DNA of 64,000 nt, from NCBI RefSeq assembly GCF_050948215.1, contig NC_135153.1, forward strand, positions 13,482,058 through 13,546,057, read 5' to 3'. Below are positions 34,890-46,796 of this stretch, piece by piece (position 1 is the stretch's first letter; each line of letters opens with the position of its first letter). Both the position numbers and the translations under genes were made by a program. A model generated the notes under the pieces. That model searched no databases, was not told the DNA's origin, and saw nothing but the letters and a program-made list of their open reading frames with translations. This DNA comes from Halictus rubicundus (lineage: Eukaryota; Arthropoda; Insecta; Hymenoptera; Halictidae).

Positions 34890-35245
34890 TTTATTTTGTG
34901 CTGCATAAAGAGTATAAATCTGTTCGGTCTCTTTTCCACGAGTGTTTAATGTAACTATTTTTGCTGCGATAGGCGCAGATCTTTGTTACATATTTATCGG
35001 GGAATTAAGAATATAAATCTGCGCGTTCTTTTATCACACCCTGTACGTACATGTTTAATTTTGATGTAACTATTTTTGTTGCGATAGGCGTAGATCTTTG
35101 TAACGTATACAGCGGGGAATTAAAAATATAAATCTGTGTGTTTTTTTTATCACAACCTGTATGTACGTGTTTAATTTTAATATAACTTATTATTGTTGCG
35201 ACAGGCGCAGATGTTTGTTTAATGTATTGTATTTTCTATTGCAGT
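34890..35245. repeat. About 115-bp tandem repeat, about 3 copies
   Basis: TTGC(T/G)GCGATAGGCGCAGA-type words recur with GCGA starting at 34966, 35081 and 35198 (steps of 115 and 117 bp). Each is preceded by TGTTTAAT and followed by GGGGAATTAA and ATATAAATCTG. The first and last copies are partial. Confidence 0.9.
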
Positions 35246-35455
35246 GAATGGAAATGAAGAAATCTGGGCGCTATATATTGTATAATATTGTAATTTTTTT
35301 TTAATATTATGTATTTATAAAGGTGGCATTAACATCGAGGTCATTAGCGACCACTTAGGAAAAGAATAATTAATTAATTGAATAAAATATTTATTACACA
35401 GACACAAATATATTTATACAGAATAATAATAATATATAGAATATAATAATATTTA

Positions 35456-35660
35456 TATGAAGTGTGTAAAACGAATATATTGTAAAAAGAAAATAAAGTG
35501 TGTAAATTGAATGCGAAATGTACAAAATGAAGCATGAAAAATAAATATCAAGTACGTAAAAAGCGAATAAAGTTTGTAAATTGAATACGAAATCTGTCAA
35601 ACGAAAATGAAGTGTTGTAGAACAAATTGGAAGCGTATATAATGAAAACGAAGTAAAATT
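35456..35660. repeat. Degenerate array of about 20 bp, roughly 10 units
   Basis: Units such as GTGTGTAAATTGAATGCGAA, GTACGTAAAAAGCGAATAAA and GTTTGTAAATTGAATACGAA follow one another with indels. Confidence 0.75.
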
Positions 35661-36038
35661 AAGAATAACGTAGTATTATTAAAGATACACAATTTCATCT
35701 CCAACAAACAAGTAGCAAGAGCGAAAGATCGATCGGTCGTGTGCAGGTTTCACCAACGAGTCGAAAGTTTCTGGAGGGACAGTCGATTCGCCGGCAGATA
35801 ATTTAATTGCGTGCAGCACTTGGCCTCGCGGCTTAAACCCGATTTCTAAAAACACTCTGCCCCACCCAGAGGTCTGTTTAACTTTGATCTCCGACACAGT
35901 CGAACACGTACATGTACACATTTCTTAACAAGCGACGCCCTCTTCAATGATTTTTCATCCCCATCATTGTTTCAAATTTCTAAGGCGTCATATTTCTAAA
36001 ACAGAATACCAATTTACAATAAAAAAAAAGTCCTCGCA

Positions 36039-36700
36039 GCTTCTGAAAATTCTACGTACCCTATGCTTCGAATTTGGAAAATTTTCTCACATTTTGGAAA
36101 ATTAGGAAAACTAACTTTATCAGAGTTACCAAATATATCTAAAATGGAGCGTCAGTTTGCAATAAAAATTTTCTCACATTTTGGAAAATTTGGAAAACTA
36201 ACTTTATCAGAGTTACGAAATATAGCTAAAATGGGGCGTAAGTTTGCAATAAAAATTTTCTCACATTTTGGAAAATTTGGAAAACTACCTTTATCAGAGT
36301 TACCAAATATAGCTAAAATGGGGCGTCAGTTTGCAATAAAAATTTTCTCACATTTTGGAAAATTTGGAAAACTACCTTTATCAGAGTTACCAAATATATC
36401 TAAAATGGAGCGTCAGTTTGCAATAAAAATTTTCTCACATTTTGGAAAATTTGGAAAACTACCTTCATCAAAGTTACCAAATATAACTAAAATGGGGCGT
36501 CAGATTGCAATAAAAATTTTCTGTCATTTTGGAAACTTCGGAAAACTAACTTTGTCAAAATTACCGTTGCTAAAATGAAGCGTCAGTTTGCAATAAAAAT
36601 TTTCTCACACTCTCTGAAAATTCTGCGTACACGGTGCTTAAAAATTTGGAAAACTTTGTCGAACTTACTGTATGCTGTTGGAGCGTCAATTTACCAAAAA
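36039..36700 (+). repeat. 87-bp tandem repeat, about 6 copies, with flanking related blocks
   Basis: Exact 87-bp periods begin at 36078, 36165, 36252, 36339 and 36426, with a shortened copy at 36513 and a decayed one near 36595. Because 87 is 3x29, the plus strand stays open for 171 codons (36063-36578) as a 29-residue repeat starting Lys-Ile-Phe-Ser-His-Phe-Gly-Lys. Most differences between copies change the residue (Thr/Pro, Ser/Ala, Glu/Gly, Gln/Lys), so there is no sign of protein-level constraint. The block CTGAAAATTCT(A/G)CGTAC occurs just before and just after the array. Confidence 0.95.
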
Positions 36701-39023
36701 AAAAAGAAAATTACCACAATATTCTTTGAAAGCTCCGAGTCCAAGTTAGACTTTTAGAAGTCGAGGAGTTTGATTTGGCAGATTGGCGGTTCGGTTTTGG
36801 CATTATGATGGCGCATCAATCTCCCTGGATTCTCTTGATATTTGTCGAATCGCGGGGAGTCAGCAGACCGTGATGGAAAGTAAGGAAAATGTAGACAGAC
36901 CAATGTGATCTTAAGCCCCCGATATAAAATGGAACGATATCCCTGGCCGGGCCTCTCCCTTCGGGGACGGGAGAGTGACTGTATGCGACGGAAGTTATCG
37001 TCGCGATAAATCAATGGACATCAATCCGACTTGTAGCATGCTGCCTCTCGTAATTTATCGAACGACGGCGCTTTCGGTACTCGATATTCAAAATTCCGTC
37101 GGTGACATCGATCGTCTTTTGACGGCGGCGGTACCGGACACATTTTTCTTGATTTTTCGAAGAACCCTCGACAGCTCACCGACGTCACGTTCGATCGACT
37201 TTTTCTAGTCCGTTATTAAAATATACAGAATAATGTTGATACACAAAAAAGTAAAAAAATACACCACTTTCTACGTATTGGAAACATTCCATCTAGTTCC
37301 AGTGAACTTCTCGCATTGAAACTTCAATTTTTGGCATTCGCTCGTCAAGATCTACAGGATTATATAAAAAAAAGTTAAAAATCTTTGGTCCCAGAAAGTG
37401 AAGTTCAACCAGTATAATTGATATAGACACAGCAATTGAGTGCCTTCTTATCCTAGCTCATTTTATTAAAATGTATAGAGTACAACTGAGACAGAATCTC
37501 TTTTATTAAAAATTCAGAAGAGTTTTTATACGTCTGTGAAAGCAACAAGAATATTTACAAAAATGCGCAGAAAATGTTCAAGCAATCTTTAAACCATTTG
37601 GTTCCTCTTACGTCGACTTCTATGATACAACAGAAGAATTTGTGCAAGCATTGAAACATTTTCAAGCAACGATGAACATTCTCAAAGTGTAAGAAAGAAA
37701 TGGAAGCAGGCTTCTTTGCGACAATTTGTCCAAAGAATTTATACAACTGACAATTGCCTTGTTCTTTTAATGAACTTCCAAAGTGGTGCAGCGAATTGAA
37801 TGAACTTAAATCGAGTTGAAAAGAACACTGTGCCCTGGAAAAGAAGAAACGGAACAAAGTTGAAAAGTAAATCTGTAGAAAAATGTGTCTTGCCTCTCGA
37901 TATCCGTAGAAGCAGCTGTCCCAGTAACTCGACCGCGGACGTTAATGCAAATCCGCGTACTCTTTATGGACTAATTTAAAGAAACGAGACTTTGGCAAGA
38001 CTTTATTTCCTTTATTAACACGCTGACTTGTCAGGGCCGGCGGCCGTAAAACTTCCGGCGAGCTGGAACCCTTTTTTAATGAAACTGAAGATGTATATAA
38101 GCCGAGAGTTTCCACGGTAATTGTTCTATGAACGAGGAAAAATCCGCTTCGTGAAATTAGAAGGTTCATTATGCTGGGAATAAAACGTATATTGTATCAA
38201 CCCTCCCTCTGAACCCAAACTCTCCTCAAAACCTTCAATTGTTATAAATAAATTCTCATAAACAGAAAATAATGCACGCCTCTATTTAAAAGTATATGGA
38301 CAATTTTTAGAGAATCTCTGAAATACCATAGATGATATTAATTCATAGATTGATATTATTGGAGGCTGTTCATTATTAAATTCTCTAACAAATATTGCAT
38401 GTATTTCAGTATTATTACATTCAATAATTTAATTATTCAAATCCTCTGAATGTTTGAACTGCTTTCAATAATTAATAGCTAATATTGATCTACATTCTCC
38501 GGTATAATATTTAACAGTGTAACGCAGTTAAAAATATAATAATTTTTAGATAATTCATGGCGGTGTAGCTTGCAGAATGGGAAATTTTATTTATCGAGAT
38601 AGAATTCTGGAATGAAATTGATACACAAATTTCCACGATTGAACAGGTTGGAGATGCGAGGTTTAGGGGTCCCCGGGGACCCGGCCAGAGGCGTAGAATG
38701 ATTCAATCGGTCCTGGTATCCTCGTGCCGCAGTGCTCGAAGTACCGAAAAGCGGGGACGGCAGGAATCAATCATTGAATAAACAATAAAGCCGGTGAGCC
38801 CCCGGTAATAGTAGATCCCGTCCGTATAAAATCCATATCTCGGTAATTCAAGGCGGAGAGTATCAGCAGAAATCCCAAAGTAATTTTCTCCGTTGAATTC
38901 TTGCCGGGGCAGGACTGCCGCCTTAAAGGAGATACCATCGACAGCGAAAGATTCCAATATTCCAGCGCACGCAACGTCGTTTACTGGGCTTTTTCTGCGA
39001 GTCGTTCACCAGAGAGAGCTTCT

Positions 39024-39097
<74 letters not shown>

Positions 39098-40059
39098 TGT
39101 ACAGGGGGTGTCCCGGTAATTGCGGTTTAACGGGCACGATTTTCTCGCGCTGCGTTGTCAATGAACAAAAATCAACTTTCGGTACTTAAAATCTCCACAA
39201 AAGTGTTCCTATATATTACAAAGATAAATAATAATAAAACCAATAAACAAGTGCCAACTATGCCTGGACACTTCACCTGCAAGTGAAAAGTTTCTATTAA
39301 AATTTGGTCACCAATTATCCTGCTCCTTTTATAAATATTCGTTCGCTTTTAATGTAACATATTTTCTTAATATTAAAACTTTGCTTTATATTTCTCATTT
39401 TTAGATTAATTCGTTTTTTTTTTTAATTTAAACGCTGCTTAAAACTAAACATTTTTTCCTATCATGATTTTTGTGTAATAGAATTTTGTCAAATGTGTAA
39501 TTTCATTTGTCAGTGTGGAGGTTGCACGGAAAATTCGAATAGATTTCGGAAGACATGCAACGAGAATTCGCGATCACTAGACCGCGGATGTTTATGCAAA
39601 ACGATATACTTTCGACGTTGAGAAATTTCGAGCAAGTCAAACCGGAGTCGAAGAAACCATGTTTACTCCGTTTAATGAATTCGCTGGGGGAAATAAAATT
39701 GTGTTCGCAGTGCGCGTATCTTGGAAATGATTCTGGACATTATTTCCGTTCAGATGAAATTGTTATTTAGTGGCAGAAATGAATTTTGTAGCCGCATCAA
39801 TTTGTCACGAGTCTGTTGATTGTTCGCGAACGATCAAAATATGCTCCGCTGTTCGTAATAATCTCCATCTCTTTCTCTGTGCATTTCCTTCGTCTTATAA
39901 ATAATTAATGAGTTTTCGATCTGAAGGATAACAGGTTCGGAATTTTAAATAAAGTAACCGCTGATTAATTGCGAGGGCCACGAATTAATTAGTGCACGTA
40001 ATGAATAGTTGATTTACTTTGATACCACTGTTGCTCCGCGTTTGTATATTTCGTTTTCA
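36701..40059. other. Long unique stretch, no gene seen
   Basis: AT-rich, with a long (CT)n at 39027. The 100-codon minus frame at 37555-37857 has no recognisable family. Short left-end matches to the GCGGAT family occur at 37931 (CGACCGCGGACGTTAATGCA) and 39579 (AGACCGCGGATGTTTATGCA) without the rest of the element. A lone GGGTGTCCCGGTAATTG end sits at about 39106. Confidence 0.5.
39027..39093. repeat. (CT)n microsatellite
   Basis: About 33 CT units, followed 10 bp later by an orphan ACAGGGGGTGTCCCGG terminus-like word. Confidence 0.95.
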
Positions 40060-40395
40060 TTCGCAACGAAGCGCTGGGAAATGCTTTACACGTTTGATCT
40101 ACTTAATGGAACCCCGGGATCAATACAGAAAATTAAATTGTACATTAAGCATTTATATCTTGAAGGTAATTTGCAAATATTAGTTCATTCGATACTGCTA
40201 ATTTCATGTAATCTTGTTTAAATGTATTCTTTTTTATTTAAGCCGAACCGCTGCGTACGGTTTACACGTTCGACCTGTTTAATGGAACCGCAGGATCAAT
40301 ACGGAAAATGACATGATATTAAGCATTCATATGGTCAAGGTAATCCGGGATATTACTTCACTAAAATTATGTTATGAAGTATATTTAAATTTCCA
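40060..40395. repeat. 176-bp direct duplication (diverged)
   Basis: TTTACACGTTTGATCTACTT then AATGGAACC at 40085 recurs as TTTACACGTTCGACCTGTTT then AATGGAACC at 40261, a 176-bp offset. Later blocks ATTAAGCATT and AAGGTAAT follow in the same order. No coding content. Confidence 0.8.
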
Positions 40396-41118
40396 TCGTC
40401 ATAATTTAATTAAATTTCGATTCAAGTGATACGAACATTTCGTATATAAGTTGTTCTATAATTCAATCCAATGTATCTTTATATTAAATATTATATTTTA
40501 TATTTCTGTTATAAAACGAACATCATTCGGACGACCAAAAAAAATAATCGCAATAAAATTGAGAACAGCAGTAGCAACAGTAAAATATCCAATTCAATAT
40601 CATCTCCTACAAACAAATATCAGTTTAACGATGCAAAATAGCCAATACCTAGTTCATGAACTATATTCAACAAACAATAAAATCAACGTCACTTGAACGC
40701 TCCAAAAAAAAAAAAAGAAAAATTGCCCACAAAAACTCAGTGGCACAATCAAACGGGCACAATAAATAAGTAGAATCGTCCGGCACAGATCAGACACGTG
40801 ATCCTACACAGAGAGCTCGTCGAAATGCAATTTTCCGTCGACCGTTTCTCCAGAAAATTGGTCGACTCCGATTCGCTTTTTGGTCAGGCGCCACCCAATA
40901 ATCAGATAGTGTGTACTAATGCCGGATAGGACACCCGGTATGCAGTTTCGACGCACACACGCGACGGGAGCAGTGTGCGCACACGTACCCACACACGCGC
41001 ACCCATACAGATGCGATCGGTTGTTGCGCGCGAGAGCTCTGCTCGGCGCACGGACAGGAACGCTTACGACGCACTAACACAGGCTCGTGTTCGAGGTGGT
41101 AGCTGGTTGGCAGAGACC
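40396..41118. other. Unique sequence with a CpG/CA-rich tract, no gene seen
   Basis: AT-rich to 40800. The interval 40950-41100 is rich in CACACACGCG and CpG words and resembles the 8.5-kb patch in composition. I cannot show a transcript. Confidence 0.5.
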
Positions 41119-41490
41119 GGGTGGAGGGGGAGAAGGTGGAGGGGGAGAAGGGGGCGGGGGACGCGGAGAGCGCCTAGTAGATCAAAGAGCGAGCGAGAGG
41201 GGGGCGTGCGTTGGAGCGAGATGCTACGGGGGGAAGGAGGCTCGATGAGTTGGAGGAGGACGGAGATGGGATCGGATTGTGTTGGCGGCGGGACGGTAGA
41301 GGGAAGAAGAGAGCTAGAGAAAGAGATACAGTGGGAGATTGTGCTGGTGCTCGGAGGACGGTAAACTGATGGAGTGAGAGTGAGGGGTAGAGTGAGAGAC
41401 TGTGTCGGTGCTAGGAGGACGGTAGGGAGAGAACAGATAGAGAGATTGTGTTGGTGCTAGGAGGACGGTAGAGAGAGAAATAGAGAGGCG
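41119..41490. repeat. G/A-rich tandem repeats (15 bp and about 47-63 bp)
   Basis: GGTGGAGGGGGAGAA occurs twice in tandem from 41119. From 41274 a longer unit, (G)ATTGTG(T/C)TGGTGCT(A/C)GGAGGACGGTA, appears four times at spacings of roughly 63, 60 and 47 bp, joined by AGAGA-rich linkers. The strong purine bias gives open frames on both strands. Confidence 0.8.
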
Positions 41491-41713
41491 AGCACAGAGC
41501 AGAGAGGGAAGCTCGTGCGAGCAAATAGAGAGGACGAGATAGGAAAATAAACAGGTGGAAGAGGATAAAGAGACGGATGAAGTGAATGAAGGGCCCACGG
41601 AGGGACGGAGAGACGCTACAGAGATCGGAAGAGCGAGCAAGAGGAGACGGGCTTGCCGAGCTAGAGGGGAGCGAGAAGAAGACGGTGCAACTGAGGCATA
41701 CGCTACGAATGTG

Positions 41714-41716
<3 letters not shown>

Positions 41717-41770
<54 letters not shown>
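41717..41770. repeat. (GA)n microsatellite
   Basis: About 26 GA units. Confidence 0.95.
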
Positions 41771-43299
41771 CCCGTGTATAAGGTACTAAACCTGTTTAAC
41801 TGTGTGAACGATAATTGGCACATGAATCATGCATTCGGTTGTAGCATGTCACTCGGTATACGTTCCACTCAGCCAACTTTTCGAGTGCACGCATGCACGC
41901 GCCGCGTCGTTATTATGCATACAATGCAAAATAATTATCGTAAACGCGAATCAAGCTGCATGCCATTTGCATTTTCGACGCTAATAACGGCCCCCGGGCC
42001 TGACGCGACCCACGATGAAATAGTTTCGACGACGTATTTCGGCTATTTTTTTCCGGGGTTTTTGGAAAAATGAACATGACTTTTTTGGACGTTGTCTGAC
42101 CGAACAAGTGTGTTGCTCCGTCCTTTCGGAAATATTTGGTGCGTGTAATTTTCACGATGCCAAACAAACGATCTGTCCGAACAACAATAAAATTTGTACT
42201 CTTTTCCCACTGTTCAAGACTTCCGATATACGATCGAATTCTTCAACATTTCTAGTATTCGATCGAAGATATTTCTCTCGTCTCCGTCGCGTTAAATTAT
42301 GGCAGCCACAATAGCCAAGGAGAAAAAACGGTATTCCGCGGAATGAAAAATAAAAATTACGTACAATCGCACTCCGCAGCTCGCATCGCAGAGTTTCTGC
42401 GGGATCGCGGTTACAGAAAAATGAACACCGGGACGAAATTATATACACGGGCCCTGCTGAATTTACTTTACAAATACCCACGCGGTTTATTTGTTCGCCG
42501 AACAATTATACGGTTCGTAGTATTTCTCGAGGCGCCAGGTTTATAAACTGGAAACTCGCGGATTAACCGTAACGACTGTTAGTCCTGGCGAGAAGGGGGA
42601 CCCCGAAGTTGTTTAAGATAATGAGTGTAAAGGACCAAAGAAAGGAAGGAGGGGAGGAAGAAAGGGAGAGCGCAAAAACGTTCGCGTAGCTGTTGGATCG
42701 ATTGAATAACGTCCCGCGATCGGATTCAGACCACGTCGATCAGAGGAGAGGGGAGGGGGGGGGGAATACCATACGTACATGCGCGTACCGTGGCCGAGTA
42801 ACAATGAGATATAGATTTCAATGGTGCCTTAACGATCTGCATCGCGGTTCGCAAACCTGTTTATTGAGTTAACCGTAGGCACACCGGGGGAATATATCGA
42901 GGATGCGATCGGCGTCCACGGCCCTCCGACCAGATTTCCAGCTGTCATTAAAGATCTTCCTCTGTCTTTTATGTCGCTTCACTGCCATCGGAGGGCTGCA
43001 CTTTGTATGCTGATTCGATTTTCCAAGAGTCCCGAACGATCCACTCTTCTCGGACACACGCGGCGTATCAAAAGATGGAAAGGGAAAGAAGAGATAGCCG
43101 CCAGACGTATTCTAATACGTCCCCGTCGATGATATCGATCTGAACGCGATCCCTGTAACCGGCGGGGAAAGTTCGAGCCTTCATTAACAAAATGAATTTC
43201 ATTGGCCCGCTCGAGCGTCCATCGGCGAAATAATTACACCTGCCGCTCGCGTCCACCTCGTAATTACGACTCGACGGATTATCCGCGAGCTCGAGGTGT
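41771..43299. other. Unique sequence, no gene seen
   Basis: Frames up to 117 codons have no recognisable identity. A G10-type run lies near 42749. Confidence 0.5.
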
Positions 43300-43640
43300 C
43301 TTCGAGTTCGTGAAAAATTAATTTATTCAATTATACTGGACCGGTGATCCGCCGATTTTTGTGGTTCGACGGCATGGACGATCGAGGAGACGAGGATGTT
43401 GATATTTGCCAGAGAACCAGCGAGCTTGTGGTATCGAGCGAGGAGTTTATTGGCAAATAAGCGGATAATCCGTGGATGCAGTTTTCCAGTTCGTGAGAAA
43501 TTATAAAATTATACCGGACGCGATTAACCGATTTTTGCGGTCCGACGGTATGGACGATCGAGCAGTCGGGAATGTTGCTATTTGCGAGCGAGCATCGATC
43601 GACGAGTTGCAATTTTTGTTTCAGTCTATAAACTCACTCT
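43300..43640. repeat. 176-bp tandem duplication (diverged)
   Basis: GAGTTCGTGAAAAATTA... and CAGTTCGTGAGAAATTA... start the two units. CCGATTTTTGTGGTTCGACG at 43352 and CCGATTTTTGCGGTCCGACG at 43528 are 176 bp apart, each followed by GC/TATGGACGATCGAG and ATATTTGC/CTATTTGC. Confidence 0.85.
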
Positions 43641-43752
43641 CAGAGGTGGGGGACGAGATTATTTGTCCCGACTTGTAAATTAATTCCCGCGTTAATGCAT
43701 CGAGTGCAGGAAATTGTTAGGATCTATAAAATTCCGGGAGGTTGAAATAGTA

Positions 43753-43960
43753 TTATGACACTTTGAACGCCAAACTAGAAACCCCAAAAATTCCATAAAA
43801 TCAAAGTAAGTTATTTAATGAAATAAAAATTGCAAAAAATTACATGTACGATACAGAGTAATCCTCCAACTTTCTTGCATGTTACAGATCCTAATTAAGT
43901 TTAGTACAATGAATATATCAACGTAAAAATTCATTTCTGACGTGGCGTTCAACGTGTTAA
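43753..43960 (-). mobile_element. TTAA-type MITE, CACGTTGAACGCCA ends
   Basis: On the minus strand it starts TTAACACGTTGAACGCCACG; the other end reads ACACTTTGAACGCCAAAC just after TTAT. The 208-bp element has inverted ends over about 16 bp and one intact TTAA. It is inferred to be piggyBac-like. Confidence 0.75.
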
Positions 43961-43970
43961 GTATCAGATA

Positions 43971-44025
43971 TTCTAACTTTTCAATTTTTATTTCGCTAAA
44001 TAAATTACTGGGCTGCTGGACGGCC
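43971..44025 (-). mobile_element. Fragment of the GCGGATTTTTATGCA family
   Basis: On the minus strand it reads TTTATTTAGCGAAATAAAAA then TTGAAAAG, matching the left block of the family with the tip decayed. It lies directly beside the TTAA element. Confidence 0.35.
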
Positions 44026-44086
44026 GTTAAAATGTACGTAGATACTTTTCAAGTTACTGTATAACAGTCGTAACAAAAATTCAAGC

Positions 44087-44280
44087 TACAGTGATTGCTC
44101 TATATATGACGCCAAAGCCTGGATGATAAACGTCGCGGAATTATCCCCACTATCTATACCCCGTGAGGGGCCGCGAAGCTCGAGCGACCTCGGACGCAGA
44201 CGAATGTAAATATAACACGGCTCGGGATACATGACGCTGGTAAGACCCGTATTGTTGACATATATCGAGAATTCGCTGTA
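44087..44280 (-). mobile_element. Tc1/mariner-like MITE family, copy 7 (GAATTC subtype)
   Basis: Left TACAGTGATTGCTCTATATA, right TATCGAGAATTCGCTGTA, TA on both sides, 194 bp. The interior matches the 33220 copy in reverse (CTGGATGATAAACGTCGCGG, TACCCCGTGAGGGG, AAGACCCGTATTGTTGACAT). Confidence 0.9.
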
Positions 44281-46297
44281 CTCGAGAACACAGATTTTTG
44301 AGATCGACGCAGAAAATCGTTTTACCTGTGAATGAAGCGATCCAGGAGCAAAAACGGGCGATGATCGCGACCGACGGGTCACCGTTTACAATAATCGTGT
44401 GTGTATATCTGTCGGTCGGGAACGATAACACCGGAGTGCACTCAGGTTCGAGGCAAGAGGCGCAACTAAGTCGAAATGCAATTTAAGCATCGCGTAAATG
44501 GACGGTAATTGCGCGACGAGTGGGGAGGGGGTTTGCAAGAGGGGGGTGAGAAGGTAGATGGAGAGGGCAGGGGGTTGCAAGCGCCCGGAGCGTGTTCCCG
44601 ATCAGGCAAATATTGGATGTACAGGTCGGGATTATTATTTGTTTTATCGGCCGTCCCGGCGAATTTGTATTGTCCGAAGCGTAGCCGGCGGAGCTGCGCA
44701 CCCGAGTGGCAGCGCGTTGCAGCGCGTTGCACCGCGTCGCACGTGCATTTCCCTGCAGCCGCCGCCGCCGCGACCGATGACATCCGCGTACGCACGTCAA
44801 ACACAGGAACGGTGGAATCGCTTTTACGACCGTCGGCCACCCTTTGTTCTACCGGGCCCTATGCAACCCCGATGAATGTGTCATTTGCTGGAAATGCAAT
44901 CGGCGAAAGATAACCGATCGCGGCGAATTGGCCGACGACCATGACACCGGACAAAGGATCATAGTCTTCGTGAACCGAGGCTGCGAACTCGCAGAGCCAT
45001 CCCCCGAGTACCTCTGCAGATTTTGCAACCCCTTTCCTTAGAATTCCCAGTGTTACTCATCGTAACTTCGTGATAAACAATCGTACGACAATCATTCTAG
45101 GCTGATTTTAAAGCGCAAAGCTTCTAATTTCGGGCTACTCACCGGTAATTTGCGAACACCTTCCTGCCTCGTATGGGAAATTGGAATTGTGAAGCTACTT
45201 TTCTCTTTCGAGCATTTTTTGACGGAGGCTGACTTCTTCTCGAAGTTTAATAAAACGGCGAACAAAAATCGTACATAAAATTTTCAAAGCTTGTTGTAAA
45301 GGGCGGACTCTGCTCTTCAAATTCGCGGTGGTTACAGTCCTCAGAAAAATTTTTTAACGTCGGTGGTGTCGTTTGAATTAGCAAGATTTCGTTATAGAAA
45401 ATATCCTCGATTTTTCATCATCCCACATGATTCAGATATTTTTTGGAAAATATTGACCAAGTACTCTGAAAGTAGAGGCTTTATTCTTTACAACGAGCTA
45501 AGAATGATTGACGTACGATTTTTTTTCAAAAAGTTACAGCGATTTGAATGTCAGCCATTTTTCGACGAAAATCTAGTACGTCTTTCATTTAGCACGTCAA
45601 TTTATAAAAATGTACAGAGTTCAAAATATATTTAAAAATGAATTAAAAACTTGCAACCTAATAAATAGACCTCGTACAACAACTTTAAAAGTTCTATACT
45701 ACTTAATAACAAAAATTTTCAATGGTTTCAACAGAAAATTCAACGTGAGACGTTCGAGAGCAGTGGAAGCTGTCGTAGCTGCGTGCCCATTGGCTGGCAG
45801 CTCCGCAGCCAACTTCGGGCAGCACTTCTCAGCGTAGTGGGGATAGAAACGCGACGCTAGAGGGCTCTCCAAATCGCGACGTTACAGAGGAAATATTCCC
45901 CTGTAAATGATTTCAAGTAAACAAAATTGAAGCAGGTTCTATTACCGAACGTTTCCATACTTCAGACCACGATCTTTCAAAACCTCGGCCAGCAGAATTG
46001 ATTTCGGTCCTCGACACATGCTGTCAGTAGTTAAACAATCAGTTCAGGGGGGTCCTGGCATCGTCCTGTCACTGTCACAAGTAACGGTAGGCCCGTATCT
46101 CCGTTGGATGCTGTCCGGACACGCGTATCGGCAAGAAAGTATCATCGGATGGAATCGCGAGGTGTTTGGACAATCGTTCTGTTAATTTACGGTGCTCGTA
46201 AACCCGTGGCTACGTTAAACGCGCGTGTAACATTGTGGTCCTCGATGCCGTCGTCAAAGCGAGGGGGCTGAGAGCGAGGAGAAAAAAAGAGAAAGTA

Positions 46298-46300
<3 letters not shown>
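44281..46300. other. Unique sequence, no gene seen
   Basis: The interval 44466-44930 is open in several frames on both strands. The plus frame 44844-45041 contains two closely spaced Cys-x2-Cys pairs and a third C-terminal pair but matches no zinc-finger family I know. The short (GCC)n at about 44757 is included. Confidence 0.5.

Positions 46301-46347
<47 letters not shown>
46301..46347. repeat. (GA)n microsatellite
   Basis: About 23 GA units. Confidence 0.95.
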
Positions 46348-46349
<2 letters not shown>

Positions 46350-46573
46350 AAGAGAGATTCCGACGAGAGGTTTTCGGCGGCGTAAAAACGTCCCCGGAAA
46401 ATTTACGTGGTATTAACGACACGATCTCCGTGTTCTCGGAGCGTATTACGCGACGATACCGGTCGAATTACAAACAGACCAGCCTAACTCAGGATTAAAA
46501 TAAGGATCTCGAGAAAAGCAATCCTTTAGAAAGTTTAAAAGAAGTATTACGGCCCGGCTATTATTATTACTTG

Positions 46574-46766
46574 GTCGCGGATCTTTATGCTTAATAAAAA
46601 TTGTGGGCATCAATTTTAACAACAGTAACAATATAGACCTTCCTTCTCTTCTGTAACAATCTCAATAAATCGGAGGCAATATACTGACATTCTTAAATTT
46701 TATTAATATTTTTACTGTCTCAAATTGCCTCGACTTATTTCTGTCTTAAATGCATAAAACTCGCAG
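46574..46766 (+). mobile_element. GCGGATTTTTATGCA-family element, near full length
   Basis: Left GTCGCGGATCTTTATGCTTA, right TTAAATGCATAAAACTCGCA; the ends are imperfect inverted repeats of about 15-18 bp. It is 193 bp long, the same as the copy at 60615. Interior AT-rich, no coding content. Target duplication not obvious. Confidence 0.6.
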
Positions 46767-46796
46767 TTCAATTATATTTTTATTTTCAGCATTATG

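Noticed and set aside
36063..36578. 171-codon repeat protein
   Set aside because: The frame is open because the 87-bp period is divisible by three. Copy differences mostly change residues and there is no sign of a splice or promoter context.
41555..42073. 172-codon plus frame (and 169-codon minus frame upstream)
   Set aside because: It depends on the (GA)n tract and the AG-rich tandem repeats, which remove stops from several frames at once.
44844..45041. Small zinc-binding protein with Cys pairs
   Set aside because: The Cys spacing fits no zinc-finger class I know and other frames over the same DNA are open.
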